The translations under genes were made by a program, and so were the position numbers. Shown here piece after piece: positions 26,994-36,568 of a DNA stretch of 64,000 bases (within the stretch, counting starts at the first letter, position 1; each line of letters begins with the position of its first letter). Source of the DNA: AB-137-C09 sp964458185 (GTDB taxonomy: Bacteria; Pseudomonadota; Zetaproteobacteria; Mariprofundales; Mariprofundaceae); assembly GCA_964458185.1 (NCBI GenBank), contig CAYWFG010000006.1:1-64000 (forward strand), read 5' to 3'. The notes under the pieces were generated by a model. The model made no database searches and had not been told where the DNA came from. It worked only from the letters and a program-made list of their open reading frames with translations.

Positions 26994-27655
26994 ATATTAT
27001 GTTTTTACCGCTGCGGTTGATTCCTGTGCCTGTGCAATGCGTGGTGGTGGCAACGGTGTTGAATTTGGTGTTGCAACGGGATGCAGCACTGCGAGAACAA
27101 GCCTACGATTTAGATGGTCGCGTGTTTCGTATTCATGTCTCTGACACGGGGGCATTGTTTTTTCTTGTTTTTTTAGGTGGCGTGGCAAAAGTGCATAGCC
27201 ACCATGAAGGCAATATTGATGTCCGTATCACTGCCGAAACCGCAGGTTTTGCACGCATGGTGTTTGCCCATGAAGACCCTGACGCGCTGGTTTTTCGTCA
27301 ATTATTGCGCATATCGGGGGACTCTGAAGCGATGTTGCGCTTTAAAAAACTGATGCAAACTGCCGATGTTAATTGGGAGCATGAACTGGAAATGGCTTTT
27401 GGTCATTTTTTTGGTCGCCGCGTCGCCAAAGCGGCAACACTTGCCATTGAAACTGAAGAAAAACTTCGCCAAGGGCTGCATGATGTATTGCAGCAAGGGC
27501 TACACGGTTTGAATGTGCCTGATGAACAAGCAATGCAACGCTGGCAAGCAGGGGTAGAGCATTTACAACACCGCATCCATCGACTTGAACAACGCATGAC
27601 CCAAACAGAACATCGTTTGCATGCTCAGGTATCCGTTCATGAAACTGGCAGGTAA
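26990..27655 (+). CDS. ubiJ: Ubiquinone biosynthesis accessory factor UbiJ (SCP2-like)
   Basis: An N-terminal SCP2-like lipid-binding domain (residues about 15-115, with VFRIHV.DTGALFFLVF and IDVRITAE) is followed by a C-terminal coiled-coil tail ending in a Q/E/R-rich helix. In Escherichia coli UbiJ belongs to the soluble Ubi complex and binds ubiquinone intermediates. The position between ubiE and ubiB is the classical one. It starts within the ubiE stop (ATGA), and its end overlaps the start of ubiB by 17 bases. Confidence 0.88.
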   Translation: MNIMFLPLRLIPVPVQCVVVATVLNLVLQRDAALREQAYDLDGRVFRIHVSDTGALFFLVFLGGVAKVHSHHEGNIDVRITAETAGFARMVFAHEDPDALVFRQLLRISGDSEAMLRFKKLMQTADVNWEHELEMAFGHFFGRRVAKAATLAIETEEKLRQGLHDVLQQGLHGLNVPDEQAMQRWQAGVEHLQHRIHRLEQRMTQTEHRLHAQVSVHETGR

Positions 27656-29249
27656 TATTCAGCGTAATCTGCGCCTACTCACGATTGGTTATATTTTAAC
27701 CACCCACGGTATGGCTGCCTTGGCAATGCGCATGCGTTTGTTTTATCCGTATGCGTGGTTGGTGCAGTTGTTCCGTGATGATCCCCCTGTTGCTGATATG
27801 GGCGTGCAAATTCGTTTAGCCTTAGAAAAACTAGGGCCTACGTTTATTAAGTTTGGGCAAATGCTATCAACCCGCGTTGATCTACTACCGCTTGCGGTAG
27901 CGATGGAGCTTAAAAAGCTCCAAGATAATGTTCCAGCCGCACCGTTGGAACATGTTGAAAAAGTGATTCAGCAAGCCTTTAAAAAACCTGTGACTGGTGA
28001 GAATGGCTTGTTTCAAAGCTTTGAAAAAACGCCGATTGCTGCGGCATCGATTGCGCAAGTGCATTTTGCTAAACTGCACAATGGTCAACAAGTTGCGGTA
28101 AAAATTCGTCGCCCTGATATTACCCGCATGATTGATGCTGATCTGGCCATTCTTCGTTTGTTGGCGCGCATGTTTGAGCGTTATTTTCCTGAATACCGTC
28201 GCTTAAAAGCTTGCTCTGTGATTGAAGAGTTTTCTGGCACGATTCGTGGGGAACTTAATTTGCGCTCTGAAGCTGCACATGCCAGTCATTTTGAAGAAAA
28301 CTTTGCCGACTTAGAGGGTATTAGTGTGCCTGCGGTGCAATGGGCTTACACCAGCACCGAGGTTTTAACCACAGAGCGTATCTCTGGCATTCCTATTGAT
28401 GAAAAAGATGCTTTGATTGCAGCCAATCACGACGTGACGAAACTTTGTACGCAAGCATCCACCTTGTTTTTTCACATGGCTTTTATTGATGGCTATTTTC
28501 ATGCTGATATGCACCCTGGTAATATTTTCGTCGCCAATAATGGTGATTTGGTGTTGGTTGATTTTGGTATTGTTGGTCGTTTGGATATGCGCTCACGGCG
28601 TTATTTGGGTGATATGTTGTTGGCGTTTTTACAAGAAGATTATTACCGCGCTGCGATGGTGCATGTTGAAGCAGGTTATGTGCCAGCAAACACCAATGTA
28701 TCCGCCTTTGAAGATGCCTTGCGTGAAATTGCGATTCCTATTTTTAACCGTCCATTGGAACAAATATCTATTGCTGAGTTGCTTTTTGGCATGTTTGCTG
28801 TCACCGAGCGTTTTCATATGGAGACACGCCCTGAACTATTGCTGCTACAAAAAACCATGGTGGTACTCGAAGGCGTAGCGCGTGAGTTGGCAGGTGACTT
28901 TAATATGTGGGAGTCTGCCAGACCACTGATTACTAGGTGGGCCGCACGCAATATGGGACCCGTTGGCAAAACAGAAGCCTTTGCCAAAGAGTTTCAGGGG
29001 CAGATGCAACAATGGATGGTATTGCCTGATCGTTTGGATCATTGGATGCAAACCATCGAAGAAAGAAATACCTTAACGCAACAAACCGAGCATTCAAAAT
29101 GGCCGCGCTTTGTTGGTGCGGTATTGATGGCAGTCAGTGGTGCTTTGTTAATGCTTGTGATGAGTGGGTTATGGCCTGTAACGGCATGGAATATATTGGC
29201 AATATCGTTGATGTTATTGGCAGGCTTAGGGTTGGTGCTGGATGAATAA
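27639..29249 (+). CDS. ubiB: Ubiquinone biosynthesis atypical kinase/ATPase UbiB
   Basis: An ABC1/COQ8-family protein. The KxGQ motif is seen as FIKFGQMLSTR, the Ala-rich nucleotide loop as AAASIAQVHFA, the VAVKIRRP lysine strand, and DGYFHADMHPGNIFV with LVDFGIVG as the catalytic and metal segments. Two C-terminal membrane helices lie after about residue 490. It supports ubiquinone assembly at the inner membrane. ATG 27639 (MKLAGN) is taken as the start; ATG 27621 is an alternative six residues earlier. It overlaps folA by 8 bases. Confidence 0.94.
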   Translation: MKLAGNIQRNLRLLTIGYILTTHGMAALAMRMRLFYPYAWLVQLFRDDPPVADMGVQIRLALEKLGPTFIKFGQMLSTRVDLLPLAVAMELKKLQDNVPAAPLEHVEKVIQQAFKKPVTGENGLFQSFEKTPIAAASIAQVHFAKLHNGQQVAVKIRRPDITRMIDADLAILRLLARMFERYFPEYRRLKACSVIEEFSGTIRGELNLRSEAAHASHFEENFADLEGISVPAVQWAYTSTEVLTTERISGIPIDEKDALIAANHDVTKLCTQASTLFFHMAFIDGYFHADMHPGNIFVANNGDLVLVDFGIVGRLDMRSRRYLGDMLLAFLQEDYYRAAMVHVEAGYVPANTNVSAFEDALREIAIPIFNRPLEQISIAELLFGMFAVTERFHMETRPELLLLQKTMVVLEGVARELAGDFNMWESARPLITRWAARNMGPVGKTEAFAKEFQGQMQQWMVLPDRLDHWMQTIEERNTLTQQTEHSKWPRFVGAVLMAVSGALLMLVMSGLWPVTAWNILAISLMLLAGLGLVLDE

Positions 29250-29730
29250 ACCATCTGTATCATTGATTTGGGCAGAAGATAATCATCATTTAATTGGAAA
29301 AAACGGCGGGCTGCCGTGGCAACTGCCTGCTGATATGGTATGGTTTCGGGCGCAAACGATGGGCAAGCCTATTTTGATGGGACGAAAAACCCATGAATCC
29401 ATTGCCCGTGCCTTACCTGAACGGCTCAATTTGGTGCAAAGCCGCCAACAACCATGTTTACCTAAGGGCTGCATTCATGTTACCAGCATGGATGATGCCA
29501 TGGATGCCGCCTATGGCATGCCAGAATTGATGGTCATGGGAGGGGCTGAGATTTACCGCTTATGGCTGCCTTTGGCGAGTCGTTTGTATGTCACCCATAT
29601 TGATGGTGTGTTTGATGGCGATATTTATTTCCCCCCTCTGGACTGGCAGCGATGGCATTGCACGCATGATGAAGCGCACGCCAGCACTGCTGATATCCCT
29701 TATCATTTCTGTGTGTATGAAAAACATTAA
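29242..29730 (+). CDS. folA: Dihydrofolate reductase
   Basis: NADPH-dependent reduction of dihydrofolate. The N-terminus SLIWAEDNHHLIGKNGGLPWQLPADMVWF contains the catalytic acid Asp31 and the LPW loop. KPILMGRKTHESI and ELMVMGGAEIYRLWLP form the NADPH site, and YFPP lies near the end. At 162 residues it is standard size. It overlaps ubiB by 8 bases and rimI by 14 bases, so it appears to be expressed only as part of this operon. Confidence 0.95.
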   Translation: MNKPSVSLIWAEDNHHLIGKNGGLPWQLPADMVWFRAQTMGKPILMGRKTHESIARALPERLNLVQSRQQPCLPKGCIHVTSMDDAMDAAYGMPELMVMGGAEIYRLWLPLASRLYVTHIDGVFDGDIYFPPLDWQRWHCTHDEAHASTADIPYHFCVYEKH

Positions 29731-30178
29731 TATCCGATTAGCCTATGCCCATGATTTTGATGCCATGCATGCCTTAAACCAACTAAGCTTCATCGAAGCA
29801 TGGTCAGAAGATGCGATGCGTGGTGCATTATTGGGTGGTTTTGATGTCTTGGTGGCAGAGGCGGATAGCGTATTGTGCGGTTATATTTTTAGCTGTGATA
29901 TTGTTGATGAGGTACATATTATGCAATTAGCCGTTCACCCTGCATGGCAAAGGCAAGGCATTGCCCGCCGTTTAAGCCAAACATTATTGCATACCAAACG
30001 CGCAATGCAATGTATATTACTCGAACTTCGAGCATCTAATCATGCGGCATTAGCATTGTACCAACATTTAGGCTTTGCGGTGTGTGGTGAACGATCAGGT
30101 TACTACGCAGCACGACACGAGAAGGCAGCAGAAAGTGCTATTTTAATGCGATTGAATATGGATGGAAACTATGAGTGA
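29717..30178 (+). CDS. rimI: RimI-like GNAT N-acetyltransferase
   Basis: A GNAT-fold acetyltransferase of the S18-alanine (RimI) type. Landmarks: NQLSFIEAWSEDAMRGAL at the start, DEVHIMQLAVHPAWQRQGIARRL as the acetyl-CoA loop (Q-x-x-G-I-A), and LELRASNHAALALYQHLGFAVCGERSGYY. The ATG at 29717 lies 14 bases inside folA and gives 153 residues, the family length. The usual neighbour tsaB is not present, so a related GNAT function remains possible. Confidence 0.85.
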   Translation: MKNINIRLAYAHDFDAMHALNQLSFIEAWSEDAMRGALLGGFDVLVAEADSVLCGYIFSCDIVDEVHIMQLAVHPAWQRQGIARRLSQTLLHTKRAMQCILLELRASNHAALALYQHLGFAVCGERSGYYAARHEKAAESAILMRLNMDGNYE

Positions 30179-31370
30179 TACGAATGAGTTCATTATTTTA
30201 TTGGTGGATGATCAACCCATTATTCATGAAGCGATTCGTCGCTCGCTGGCAGCAAGCCCGAACTTAATTCTTCATTGTTGCGATGATGGTAGTGCTGCCT
30301 TAAAAATCGCTGAAGAGCTTAAACCGCATGTTATTTTGCAAGACTTGGTGATGCCTGATGTGAATGGTTTGATGCTGGTACAATACTACCGAGTCAACCC
30401 TGCCACACGCGATATCCCCATCGTGGTGTTATCGTCGAAAGAAGACCCTGCGATTAAAGCCAAGGCATTTTCCTTAGGGGCAAACGATTATATTGTTAAA
30501 CTGCCTGACCAAACAGAGTTGCTAGCACGATTGCAATACCATGCCAAAGCCTATGAAAACATGCAACAACGGGCAAAGGTTTTTCGTCAATTAAAAGACA
30601 ATCAGCAGATTTTAGTTAAGCTCAATCGACAACTGGAAGAAGAACAAAAAGAACTCAAAAAGCTTAATGAAATAAAAAATCGTTTTTTAAGTATGGCAGC
30701 CCATGATTTGCGTAACCCCCTTTCTGCGATTCGTTGTTTTGCTGAGTTTTTGACTGAACCAGATATGGGTTCGCTCAATAAAGAACAACGAGAATTGGTT
30801 GATAATATTGCCACCACCTCTAATTCCATGTTGAGTTTAGTGAATGATTTACTGGATGTCAGTGTTATTGAATCAGGAAGGTTAAAGCTTAAGCTGGACG
30901 AACATGATATGCCTCATTTGATTAAAAATGTCGTGCATCTCAATCATATTGTCGCACAGAGAAAGCATATTACTGTATCATTTGATGCCATGATTGATCA
31001 ACCTAAACAGGTCTTTGACCCTGAACGATTCCGTCAGGTGGTTGATAATCTTATAAGCAATGCTGTCAAATACTCACCATCTTATACCACGGTTTATGTT
31101 CGCTTGCGTATTGCTAAGGAGCGCATTCAATTAACAGTGAAAGATGAAGGCCCTGGTATTCCTGAAGAAGAACTTGGAAAATTATTTCGCGCTTTTGGTA
31201 AAACATCAGTGCAACCCACCGCAGGAGAAAAAAGCACAGGCTTAGGCCTGGTGCTTTCTAAACGTATCATTCAGGCACACGGTGGTGATATTCGTGTTGA
31301 GTCATCACTTGGGAAAGGCAGTTCGTTTATTGTTGAGTTAAATGGCGATCTCTTGCGTGGATCTTTGTAA
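30171..31370 (+). CDS. Receiver-histidine kinase hybrid (REC-HisKA-HATPase)
   Basis: A soluble two-component protein with the receiver domain first. The acidic pair is Asp13/Asp14, the phospho-acceptor is Asp58 in QDLVMPD, and GANDYIVK closes the domain. A coiled-coil linker (about 140-170) leads to a HisKA domain with AAHDLRNPLS (His about 178) and a HATPase domain with N box DNLISNAVKYS, DEGPGIPEEELGKLF and STGLGLVLSKRI. It has no membrane segment or sensor domain, so it is likely driven by phosphotransfer from another kinase. It overlaps rimI by 8 bases. ATG 30162 is a possible earlier start. Confidence 0.9.
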   Translation: MSDTNEFIILLVDDQPIIHEAIRRSLAASPNLILHCCDDGSAALKIAEELKPHVILQDLVMPDVNGLMLVQYYRVNPATRDIPIVVLSSKEDPAIKAKAFSLGANDYIVKLPDQTELLARLQYHAKAYENMQQRAKVFRQLKDNQQILVKLNRQLEEEQKELKKLNEIKNRFLSMAAHDLRNPLSAIRCFAEFLTEPDMGSLNKEQRELVDNIATTSNSMLSLVNDLLDVSVIESGRLKLKLDEHDMPHLIKNVVHLNHIVAQRKHITVSFDAMIDQPKQVFDPERFRQVVDNLISNAVKYSPSYTTVYVRLRIAKERIQLTVKDEGPGIPEEELGKLFRAFGKTSVQPTAGEKSTGLGLVLSKRIIQAHGGDIRVESSLGKGSSFIVELNGDLLRGSL

Positions 31371-31400
31371 TAATTCTTCAATAGCAAGCTGCCGTTTAAC

Positions 31401-32327
31401 ATGATTGCTATTTTATTGACCATGGCTGGCGTGATTGCCTTGGGCTTTGGATGGCGATGGCGCTTGGGCGAGGCGACGGCAGATAAGATTCGGCAGGCAT
31501 TAACCCGCAGTGTTTATGAGTTGTTTTTGCCTGCCTTGGTCTTGCGTATGTTATGGCAATCCCCTGTAGATATAAATACCTTGCGAATTCCAGCACTGGC
31601 AGCACTGTGTGTGATGCTAGCGTTGGCAGCAGCTTGGCTGATGTACTGCTTCTTTTTCAACCCTCGCTTACTTAGCTCGCCTGCCTTGGGTGCATTGTTG
31701 CTAGCTTCAGCTTTTGGTAATTTCACCTACCTTGGGCTGCCTGTCTTAACACAGGTTTTTGGCGAAGATTCGGCGATTGTTGCGATTCAGTTTGATTTGT
31801 TGGCAAGCACACCGTTATTGTTTACCGTTGGCATATTACTCGCTACCTATTATGGTCAAGGTGAGCAAGGGATGGGGAAAGCAATCCATCAAATGCTTCG
31901 TGTTCCAGCTTTATGGGCTGCTATTGCAGGGGTGCTTTTAAGCGTGTTGGCAATCCCGTTGCCAGAGACGGTGTTAAATTTATTATCCTTGCTGGGTGCG
32001 GCAGTCATCCCATTGATGTTACTGGCAGTTGGCATGGCACTGCGTTGGCAACAAGGTTGGTTGCATCGAATGCCTGTGCTGATTCCTGTATTGCTGGCAC
32101 AATTACTCATCATGCCTGCCACTGCTTGGCTGTTGTGCCTATGGTGGCATATACCCTCAACATTGTTACCCCAAATAGTCATCGAGGCTGGTATGCCAAG
32201 TATGGTATTGGGTTTGGTCGTTTGCGACCGTTTTAAATTAGATACCAGTCTTTATGCAGAGGCTATTACGGTATCAACATTATTTTCGCTGTTGTCGTTA
32301 CCGCTTTGGTGGTATTGGCTTGGCTGA
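31401..32327 (+). CDS. AEC-family transporter
   Basis: About ten membrane helices over 308 residues in the two-halves arrangement of the auxin efflux carrier/AEC family. The conserved stretches FLPALVLRMLW (first half), ASAFGNFTYLGLPVLTQVFG and GMPSMVLGLVVCDRFKLD (second half) fit the family. These carriers export or import small organic acids and similar anions; the substrate here is unknown. It lies 30 bases after the kinase gene on the same strand and may share its transcript. Confidence 0.85.
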   Translation: MIAILLTMAGVIALGFGWRWRLGEATADKIRQALTRSVYELFLPALVLRMLWQSPVDINTLRIPALAALCVMLALAAAWLMYCFFFNPRLLSSPALGALLLASAFGNFTYLGLPVLTQVFGEDSAIVAIQFDLLASTPLLFTVGILLATYYGQGEQGMGKAIHQMLRVPALWAAIAGVLLSVLAIPLPETVLNLLSLLGAAVIPLMLLAVGMALRWQQGWLHRMPVLIPVLLAQLLIMPATAWLLCLWWHIPSTLLPQIVIEAGMPSMVLGLVVCDRFKLDTSLYAEAITVSTLFSLLSLPLWWYWLG

Positions 32328-32356
32328 ATAACAACATACAAAACATAGGAATCTTT

Positions 32357-35300
32357 ATGGCTAACACAACAATCTCTTACGGTAGTTTAATGGGTACTTT
32401 AAAAAATTATCCTGACCATGAGCAGCGTGTTTTTTATGCACTAGCTGTAGCCTATATCCCCATGAATATTACCCTATCTAAGGCTCTAATGAAGCATATG
32501 GAATGGGATGAAAAAGTTATCGCAACACCATGGATCAATGCAGCAAAAGGTAATGGATTGCTTATCAGTCATGATTTGCGTTTTCGCGTTAATAATGAAA
32601 TTTTAGAGTATTGCAATCAATGCATGGTGCTTTCTGGCGACCACGAAAAACTTATTGAATGGGTGATAAAAAACATCCATGAAGCTTATAAATTCAGGGA
32701 ATACCTTAAGGTATTACCGATTAGAAAAGCATTCTACGCGAATGATTTTTCACAGCTAAGAAAAGCAATAGGGAACGTTGATCCAGCCTTTACCCCATTG
32801 ATCGAGTTTCCTGTTGGAACAAAAAACATTCTGTATAATTCATATAACGGCACATGGTTTGAGGCACTTAGCGCTGAAGTAAAATTTCAAATGCTTGATC
32901 AAATGAGTAAACTGATTATGAAGAGCTGCAAGTCACCACTTTCACTGCCTCAAATTGTAAGTTGTTTAGATCAATCAACGGCAATCATGGCACAACAAGA
33001 AGGGCAATACTTGCGTGCATCGATTGCCATGTGGCAAGGTGATATAGCACTCATGGCGCGACTCATTCCTGAGCTTGCTAACGAGCGTGTCTATGCACTT
33101 CGTGGGCGATTGGCTTTTTTGTATGGTCGTGATGATGAATCATTGGAGTATTACGAACAAGCCTTGACGATAAAAAAGAAACAATTAAAAAAACGGGTCG
33201 GCTGCTTAACAGGAAAAGATGCTATTTTTCACCTGCTGCTTTGTTTGCGCAGCAAAAACATGACGTTGTTTCATACATCAGTGAAAAATATATCCAAACA
33301 TGCCAACGATAAAACTATTGAACTTATTGCCGAATGGTTTGCTTGGGTTATTGAAATTCAACAGCAACGAAAAACACTAAATAATAATCATCTTAAGCGA
33401 TACGTTGATAAATTCCCTAACACTCCTTTTGCTTCTTTATGTGTTATGCTTGGTATTTTATGGTTGGATGAAAAACTATTGACTAAATATTTTTCATCCA
33501 GTGTTGTGGACAACGCCTTTTTAAAAAAACATGAATTATTTTGGCTATACAGAGAAGCAGAACACATATTTAAAAAGACAAAAATCAAGGGGACGCTCAA
33601 AAACGACCCTGTGTTCCCATTATGGAAAAAAAGGTCTGATGAACTAGAAGCTTTGGGTATTGTGCTTTGCGCCGATTGCATCGTAAAAGAGCCAGCATGG
33701 GAACGTAGTCTACGCGCCCTTGATGCATTGATGGATCCTAACTCAACGGAGTCAGTTGCAAATAGAGAGCAACGCCTAGTGTGGTTGTTTCAAGCGATTA
33801 AAAAAAGAAATAAAGCTTTAAAATTAAGCATTAATCTTGAGGTTCGTTTGCAGCTTCTTAGCAAAAAAGGAACGTGGAGCAAAGGGCGAAAAGTTGCTTT
33901 GGCACGTTTACAGCCGTCAAACAAACGCAATGAAGACTTCCCATGGTTGACCACACAAGATCAAGCCATGTGCAACCATATCAAAGAATATCAAATTAAC
34001 GGTGGCTATTATCATTATTATGAGACCGTTATTGATGTTCATGCCTACGATGTTTTACCTGATGCCATTGCTTATCCTGCGTTGTTTATTGGTGATCTTA
34101 ACACCCCCTTCCATATTGAAGAAGGAAAGATTACCTTGCAGGTGCTGCGAGAGAAAAAGAACATTCGGATTAAAATCACCCCATTCCCTGCTGAGGATGA
34201 TATTAATGAAGAAGATGAAAGATCATCCACGGTGATGCAATGGCAAACGCCCCAACGGATGACATTTTATCGTTTTAACAAAGAACATCTGCGTATTGTG
34301 AATATTCTTGGTGAAGAAGGTTTATCTGTTCCACTGGCTGCCAAGACTCGTGCCTTAGAGAGCATCGCTGCCATTGCCCCGTTGTTGACGGTGCATTCAG
34401 AATTTGGCGGTGGTAGCCAGCAAGCTGCCAAAGATGTTGAGGGAGATGGTCGCTTGCATATGCATTTGCAGCCGATTGGTGATGGTTTACAAGTGAGTTG
34501 TTTTGTACGACCCTTTGGTGATGCAGCGCCGATGCTAACCCACCCCGGTGAAGGCGGAAAAAGCCTCTTTACCGAACATGACGGAGCAACATTGCAAACG
34601 CATCGCAATTTAACCAAAGAAATGAAACTGTCACAACAGATGTTCAATACCTGTACCCATTTGGATGCGGAAGAAGGATGGAATTGGCAGCTAGATGAAC
34701 CTCAGCAAGCCTTAGAGACATTGGAACAATTACAAGCATTAGGCGATGATGCCGTCCTTGAATGGCCAGAAGGCAAGGGGATCAAACTGGTGCAAAAAAT
34801 GGATGTGAAACAATTTGCTGTTTCTATTCGCAAACAACAAGATTGGTTTCAGCTTGAAGGCGATATTCAACTCGGTGATGACGATGTGATGGGCGTTAAA
34901 CAATTGTTATCGTTGGTCGAAGCCTCATCGGGTCGTTTTATTCGCATGGGTGATGACCAATTCATGAGCTTAAGTCAAGCCTTGTACAAACGCTTACAAC
35001 GCTTGCAAAAAATAACCGATGGTGGTCGTTTTCATAACCTTGCTGCGTCGGCGATTGATGATGCTACTGATGGCATGAACATGCGCAAAAATAAATCGTG
35101 GCAAGATCATTTGCAAAAAATATCTGATGCTGAAGCCTATCAACCTGTATTGCCATCGACCTTGCAAGCCGAATTGCGTGATTATCAAGTCGAAGGGTTT
35201 GAGTGGATGGCACGGCTCACCCATTGGGGTGCAGGGGCATGTTTGGCCGATGACATGGGGCTTGGCAAAACAGTGCAGGCATTGGCATTGATGCTGACCC

Positions 35301-36559
35301 TAGCAAAAGAAGGGCCGATATTGGTGATTGCCCCCACATCGGTATGCATGAACTGGGAGGCAGAAGTAACCCGCTTTTCGCCCTCCTTGCGCTTGCATAA
35401 CTTTGCCGAAGGTGATCGTGCCGCGATGGTCGCAGATGCAGCCCCGTTTGATGTGGTGGTATGCAGTTATGCCTTATTACAGCGCAACGATGCGGTGCTG
35501 ACATCGCGTGAATGGCGGATGATAGTGCTGGATGAAGCACAAGCGATCAAAAATGCTGCCACCAAGCGTTCGCAAGCGGCGATGGCACTGCAAAGCCCCG
35601 TGCGGGTTATTACCACAGGCACGCCCATTGAAAACCATTTGGGTGAATTATGGAACTTATTTCAATTTATCAACCCAGGTTTGCTGGGCAGTTTAGAGCG
35701 TTTTAACCAGCGGTTTGCTAACCCTATTCAAGTGCAGCAAAACGCTGAAGTTGCCAAGCACTTAAAGCAACTCGTACACCCGTTCATTTTACGCCGTTTA
35801 AAAAGCAATGTCTTAACCGAACTGCCGTCACGTACTGAAATCACCATCCATATTGAGCTGCCGAAAGAAGAAATGGCATTGTACGAGGCGGTTCGTCAAC
35901 AAGCCTTAGAACGTATTGAAGGTATCGGCAACGAACACCCCGGTGCGCGACAAATCAAAGTGTTGGCAGAAATTATGCGCTTGCGCCGTGTATGTTGCCA
36001 CCCCAGCTTGGTGATGCCCGATGCAGGTATTTCGGGTGCTAAATTAACGGCTTTTGGTGAATGCATCAAAGAATTGCGCGATGGTAAACACAAAGCTTTG
36101 GTGTTCAGCCAATTTGTAGGGCATTTGGCTATTTTACGCAAGCACTTGGATGAAGAAAAAATACCGTACCAATACTTGGATGGCTCCACCCCTGTGAAAC
36201 AACGTAAAAAACGGGTTGATGCCTTTCAAGCTGGCGAAGGGGATGTTTTTTTAATCAGTCTGAAAGCAGGTGGTGCAGGGCTAAACCTTACCGCTGCTGA
36301 TTATGTGTTGCACATGGATCCATGGTGGAACCCCGCAGTAGAAGACCAAGCCTCTGATCGCGCCCACCGCATGGGGCAAAAACGCCCTGTAACTATTTAC
36401 CGTTTTATTGCCAAAAACACCATTGAAGATAAAATTGTGCAGATGCACCAACAAAAACGCGACCTTGCCGATACATTGTTAGAGGGAAGTGATGCAGGCG
36501 GAAAATTATCGTTGGCTGCGATCATGAAATTGGTTGAAGAATCTTCAGTTGAAGCATAA
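32357..36559 (+). CDS. Large SNF2-family helicase with an unassigned N-terminal half
   Basis: The C-terminal third is a SWI2/SNF2 ATPase: Walker A ADDMGLGKTVQA (near residue 963), DEAQ box (near 1058), TGTPIENHLGELW, and in the second lobe VFSQFVGHLAILRKHL, SLKAGGAGLNLTAADYV and DRAHRMGQKRPV. The N-terminal about 550 residues are AT-rich at DNA level, helical, and carry one TPR-like stretch (RGRLAFLYGRDDESLEYYEQAL); no SWIM motif is seen. ATG 32357 with TAGGA upstream is chosen over 32306, which lies inside the AEC gene. A second SNF2 protein is encoded at 46456-49737. It is probably a DNA translocase in repair or transcription; no restriction-modification genes are near. Confidence 0.85.
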   Translation: MANTTISYGSLMGTLKNYPDHEQRVFYALAVAYIPMNITLSKALMKHMEWDEKVIATPWINAAKGNGLLISHDLRFRVNNEILEYCNQCMVLSGDHEKLIEWVIKNIHEAYKFREYLKVLPIRKAFYANDFSQLRKAIGNVDPAFTPLIEFPVGTKNILYNSYNGTWFEALSAEVKFQMLDQMSKLIMKSCKSPLSLPQIVSCLDQSTAIMAQQEGQYLRASIAMWQGDIALMARLIPELANERVYALRGRLAFLYGRDDESLEYYEQALTIKKKQLKKRVGCLTGKDAIFHLLLCLRSKNMTLFHTSVKNISKHANDKTIELIAEWFAWVIEIQQQRKTLNNNHLKRYVDKFPNTPFASLCVMLGILWLDEKLLTKYFSSSVVDNAFLKKHELFWLYREAEHIFKKTKIKGTLKNDPVFPLWKKRSDELEALGIVLCADCIVKEPAWERSLRALDALMDPNSTESVANREQRLVWLFQAIKKRNKALKLSINLEVRLQLLSKKGTWSKGRKVALARLQPSNKRNEDFPWLTTQDQAMCNHIKEYQINGGYYHYYETVIDVHAYDVLPDAIAYPALFIGDLNTPFHIEEGKITLQVLREKKNIRIKITPFPAEDDINEEDERSSTVMQWQTPQRMTFYRFNKEHLRIVNILGEEGLSVPLAAKTRALESIAAIAPLLTVHSEFGGGSQQAAKDVEGDGRLHMHLQPIGDGLQVSCFVRPFGDAAPMLTHPGEGGKSLFTEHDGATLQTHRNLTKEMKLSQQMFNTCTHLDAEEGWNWQLDEPQQALETLEQLQALGDDAVLEWPEGKGIKLVQKMDVKQFAVSIRKQQDWFQLEGDIQLGDDDVMGVKQLLSLVEASSGRFIRMGDDQFMSLSQALYKRLQRLQKITDGGRFHNLAASAIDDATDGMNMRKNKSWQDHLQKISDAEAYQPVLPSTLQAELRDYQVEGFEWMARLTHWGAGACLADDMGLGKTVQALALMLTLAKEGPILVIAPTSVCMNWEAEVTRFSPSLRLHNFAEGDRAAMVADAAPFDVVVCSYALLQRNDAVLTSREWRMIVLDEAQAIKNAATKRSQAAMALQSPVRVITTGTPIENHLGELWNLFQFINPGLLGSLERFNQRFANPIQVQQNAEVAKHLKQLVHPFILRRLKSNVLTELPSRTEITIHIELPKEEMALYEAVRQQALERIEGIGNEHPGARQIKVLAEIMRLRRVCCHPSLVMPDAGISGAKLTAFGECIKELRDGKHKALVFSQFVGHLAILRKHLDEEKIPYQYLDGSTPVKQRKKRVDAFQAGEGDVFLISLKAGGAGLNLTAADYVLHMDPWWNPAVEDQASDRAHRMGQKRPVTIYRFIAKNTIEDKIVQMHQQKRDLADTLLEGSDAGGKLSLAAIMKLVEESSVEA

Positions 36560-36568
36560 GGAATTTTT

